NCBI GenBank assembly: GCA_003567055.1
Contig: PXAW01000196.1
Coordinates: forward strand, 1-7,425
Length of the DNA: 7,425 nucleotides
Direction of reading: 5' to 3'
DNA from: Hyphomicrobiales bacterium
Lineage (GTDB): Bacteria; Pseudomonadota; Alphaproteobacteria; Rhizobiales; Beijerinckiaceae
A program made the position numbers and the translations under genes. A model generated the notes under the pieces. The model saw only the letters and a list, made by a program, of their open reading frames with translations. It did not search any database and was not told where the DNA came from. Within the stretch, counting starts at the first letter, position 1. Every line of letters starts with the position of its first letter. This document shows positions 5,519-7,425 of the stretch, piece after piece.

Positions 5519-6772
5519 ATGGACGTGAGCAAGAGCCCGCAGGCTTTCGATGTCGAGGCGATCCGCCGGGAATTCCCGATCCTGTCGCAGGAGGTCTACG
5601 GCAAGCCGCTGGTCTATCTCGACAATGCCGCCTCGGCGCAAAAGCCGCGCGCCGTCATCGACCGCATGGTGCAGACCATGGAGACGGGCTACGCCAACGT
5701 CCATCGCGGCCTGCATTACATGGCCAATGTCGCGACGGAGGGCTTCGAGGAGGCGCGCGAGACCTGCCGGGAATTCCTCAACGCCGAATCGGTGGACGAG
5801 ATCGTCTTCACCCGCAACGCCACGGCGGCCTACAACCTCGTCGCCAACGCGTTCGGCCAGATGGAGGGCCCCGAGGCGATCGGGGAGGGGGACGAGATCA
5901 TCCTCTCGATCATGGAGCACCATTCCAACATCGTGCCCTGGCATTTCCTGCGCGAGCGCAAGGGCGCCGTGATCAAATGGGCGCCGGTGGATGATGACGG
6001 GAATTTCCTGTTCGAGGAATTCGAGAAGCTGTTCTCGCCGCGCACCAAGATGGTCGCGATCACCCAGATGTCGAATGCGCTGGGCACCATCACCCCGATG
6101 CGGCAGATCATCGATGCGGCCCATGCGCGCGGCGTGCCGGTGCTGGTCGACGGGGCGCAGAGCGCGGTGCACATGCATGTGGATGTGCGCGCGCTGGATG
6201 CCGATTTCTTCGTCTTCACCGGCCACAAGGTCTATGGGCCGACGGGGATCGGCGTGCTCTACGGCAAGAAGGCCTGGCTCGACAAGCTCGGCCCCTTCGA
6301 GGGCGGCGGCGAGATGATCTCCGAGGTGACGACGGAGACGGTCACCTACAACACGCCCCCGCACCGCTTCGAGGCCGGGACACCGGCGATCATCGAGGCG
6401 ATCGCGCTCGGCACGGCTTTGCGCTTCATGATGGATATCGGGCGCGACAATATCGTCGCCCACGAGAACATGCTGCGCGATTATGCGCATGAGCGCCTGC
6501 GCGAGATGAATTCGCTCAAGATCATCGGCCAGGCGAAGGAGAAGGGCGCGATCCTCTCCTTCGAGATGAAGGGCGCGCATGCCCATGACGTCGCCACCGT
6601 GATCGATCGCTACGGCGTGGCCGTGCGCGCGGGCACCCATTGCGCCATGCCGCTCCTGAGCCGCTTCGGCGTGACATCCACCTGCCGCGCTTCGTTTGCC
6701 CTGTACAACACGCGCGAGGAGGTCGATAAACTCGTCGACGCCCTGCGCAAGGCGGAAACCATGTTCGCCTGA
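5519..6772 (+). CDS. sufS: Class II cysteine desulfurase SufS
   Basis: SufS is the PLP-dependent group II cysteine desulfurase that supplies persulfide sulfur to SufB, usually through SufE or SufU. From ATG 5519 it has 417 residues, near the E. coli length of 406; an in-frame ATG at 5456 would add 21 residues of low-complexity character. The N-terminal REFPIL and YLDNAASAQKP (about 33-43), HRGLH (62-66), His134 in EHHSN that stacks on the cofactor, Asp211 and Gln214 in DGAQS, the Schiff-base Lys237 in TGHKVYGP, RFEAGTP (283-289) and catalytic Cys375 in RAGTHCAMP are all present and in order. The short RAGTHC loop, without the SSGSAC sequence of the first gene, marks it as group II. It is 93 bp after sufD and 14 bp before the DUF59 gene. 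By position it equals Agrobacterium sufS1. No SufE or SufU is encoded in the window. Confidence 0.96.
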   Translation: MDVSKSPQAFDVEAIRREFPILSQEVYGKPLVYLDNAASAQKPRAVIDRMVQTMETGYANVHRGLHYMANVATEGFEEARETCREFLNAESVDEIVFTRNATAAYNLVANAFGQMEGPEAIGEGDEIILSIMEHHSNIVPWHFLRERKGAVIKWAPVDDDGNFLFEEFEKLFSPRTKMVAITQMSNALGTITPMRQIIDAAHARGVPVLVDGAQSAVHMHVDVRALDADFFVFTGHKVYGPTGIGVLYGKKAWLDKLGPFEGGGEMISEVTTETVTYNTPPHRFEAGTPAIIEAIALGTALRFMMDIGRDNIVAHENMLRDYAHERLREMNSLKIIGQAKEKGAILSFEMKGAHAHDVATVIDRYGVAVRAGTHCAMPLLSRFGVTSTCRASFALYNTREEVDKLVDALRKAETMFA

Positions 6773-6786
6773 GAGGCTTGAGAACC

Positions 6787-7161
6787 ATGAGCACCGACAA
6801 TCCGGAACCGAATGCCCCCTCGATCGACGCGAAATCCGGCCTGCCGCCGGAGGAGATTGATCGCCTGACCGATGATATCGTGATGGCGCTGAAGTCGGTC
6901 TACGACCCGGAGATCCCCTCCGATATCTACGAGCTCGGCCTGATCTACCGCGTCGAGATCGACGATGACCGCAATGTCGCCATCGACATGACGCTCACCG
7001 CGCCGGGCTGCCCCGTCGCCGGCGAGATGCCGGGCTGGGTGGAGAATGCCGTGGCCGGGGTGCAGGGCGTGCAGAGCGTCACGGTCAACATGACCTTCGA
7101 TCCGCCCTGGGACCAGAGCCGGATGTCGGACGAGGCCCGCGTCGCCCTCGACATGTGGTGA
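6787..7161 (+). CDS. sufT: SUF system DUF59/MIP18-family protein (SufT/SufX)
   Basis: A 124-residue cytoplasmic protein of the MIP18/DUF59 family, whose members assist maturation or transfer of Fe-S clusters to target proteins. The first 20 or so residues are a Pro- and Asp-rich, probably disordered extension. The domain then shows DPEIPSDIYELGLIY (40-54), TLTAPGCPVAGEMPGWV (69-85) with the conserved Cys75, and FDPPWDQSRMSDEAR (104-118), which together are diagnostic for the suf-linked branch (SufT). The ATG at 6787 has an AGAGG at 6772-6776; an in-frame TTG at 6778 would leave no room for that site. It follows sufS by 14 bp, so it is clearly in the same operon. The biochemical role of this family in bacteria is less well defined than that of the other suf genes. 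Agrobacterium literature uses the name sufX for the gene at this position. Confidence 0.92.
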   Translation: MSTDNPEPNAPSIDAKSGLPPEEIDRLTDDIVMALKSVYDPEIPSDIYELGLIYRVEIDDDRNVAIDMTLTAPGCPVAGEMPGWVENAVAGVQGVQSVTVNMTFDPPWDQSRMSDEARVALDMW

Positions 7162-7169
7162 GGCGGCGT

Positions 7170-7193
7170 TCCGGCGTCATGCATGACGGGGGA
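7170..7193. other. Palindrome after sufT
   Basis: CGTCATGCATGACG (7175-7188) is a perfect 14-bp palindrome. After a two-base mismatch on each side the arms continue with TCC (7170-7172) and GGA (7191-7193). It starts nine bases after the sufT stop. It could fold as a hairpin at the operon end but lacks a following T-run and a real loop, so a DNA-binding dyad for the next gene is as likely. No intrinsic terminator is visible elsewhere in the gap. Confidence 0.35.
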
Positions 7194-7280
7194 TGCGGCC
7201 TCGCCGAGTGTTGTGTATAAGGCGTGTGCGGCCCATCGCGCCGCTACGCGAGATACACATAGCCGCAGGGGCGCCCCTTC

Positions 7281-7425
7281 ATGCCGACGCTCGTCATTGC
7301 CAACAAGAACTATTCCTCCTGGTCGCTGCGACCCTGGATCCTGATGCGTCATCACGGCATTGCCTTCGACGAGGTGATGATACCGCTCGACCAGCCCGAT
7401 ACCCGCCAGCAGATCCTGCGCTATT
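7281..7425 (+). CDS. Glutathione S-transferase family protein (partial, 5' end only)
   Basis: The first 48 codons are present, beginning with ATG 7281 and running off the right edge. The sequence MPTLVIANKNYSSWSLRPWI is the start of the thioredoxin-fold N-terminal domain of a well-known bacterial GST branch, where the N-Y-S-S-W-S-L-R-P-W motif contributes to glutathione binding. It is followed by HGIAFDEVMIPLDQP, the usual beta-alpha-beta continuation. The C-terminal helical domain is not in the window. The upstream gap of 119 bp and a possible AGGGG ribosome binding site near 7267-7271 suggest its own transcription unit, though read-through from suf cannot be excluded. Substrate is unknown. 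Confidence 0.88.
   Translation, partial: MPTLVIANKNYSSWSLRPWILMRHHGIAFDEVMIPLDQPDTRQQILRY

Noticed and set aside
4079..6640. Very long open frame on the minus strand (853 codons) opposite sufD and sufS
   Set aside because: It is antisense to sufD and sufS, spans their intergenic hairpin, and has a His/Arg-rich composition with no known motif; it is a reverse-strand shadow of codon bias.
1..7425. CRISPR array, insertion sequence, tRNA or other RNA gene, or a new defence or mobile system
   Set aside because: No regularly spaced repeats, transposase motifs, terminal inverted repeats or cloverleaf-like sequences were seen; all large + strand genes fit a known suf operon and its housekeeping neighbours.

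Overview
This window holds a nearly complete SUF-type iron-sulfur cluster assembly operon on the + strand, flanked by two partial housekeeping genes. The high GC content, the strong G/C preference at third codon positions, the gene order (IscS-like desulfurase, sufB, sufC, sufD, sufS, DUF59 protein) and Irr-type operator sequences upstream point to an alphaproteobacterium. Hyphomicrobiales (Rhizobiales) is the most likely order. The order resembles the sufS2-B-C-D-S1-X-A operon I recall from Agrobacterium. I cannot name a genus from sequence alone.

Layout: 1-224 (minus strand) is the 5' part of an alpha/beta hydrolase gene that runs off the left edge. 225-576 is a divergent control region. 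It carries a candidate promoter (362-390), two tandem near-identical dyads of the Irr/ICE type (396-410 and 415-429), a possible 39-codon cysteine-containing leader ORF whose stop overlaps the first suf start codon, and an RNA hairpin (515-536). Then follow a class I cysteine desulfurase (577-1746), sufB (1812-3284), sufC (3342-4094), sufD (4097-5425), sufS (5519-6772) and sufT/sufX (6787-7161). After a 119-bp gap containing a palindrome, the 5' end of a glutathione S-transferase family gene (7281-7425) runs off the right edge.

How the genes work together: the two PLP-dependent desulfurases take sulfur from cysteine as a Cys-bound persulfide. SufB, SufC and SufD form the ATP-driven scaffold on which the cluster is built. 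The DUF59 protein helps maturation or handling of the cluster. No sufE, sufU, sufA or Rrf2-family regulator (IscR/RirA) gene is visible, so those partners must be encoded elsewhere or lie outside the window.

I do not see a previously undescribed multi-gene system here; the coding content is a known operon. The less explained parts are non-coding: the tandem operator, the possible leader ORF and the GC-rich hairpins between cistrons.
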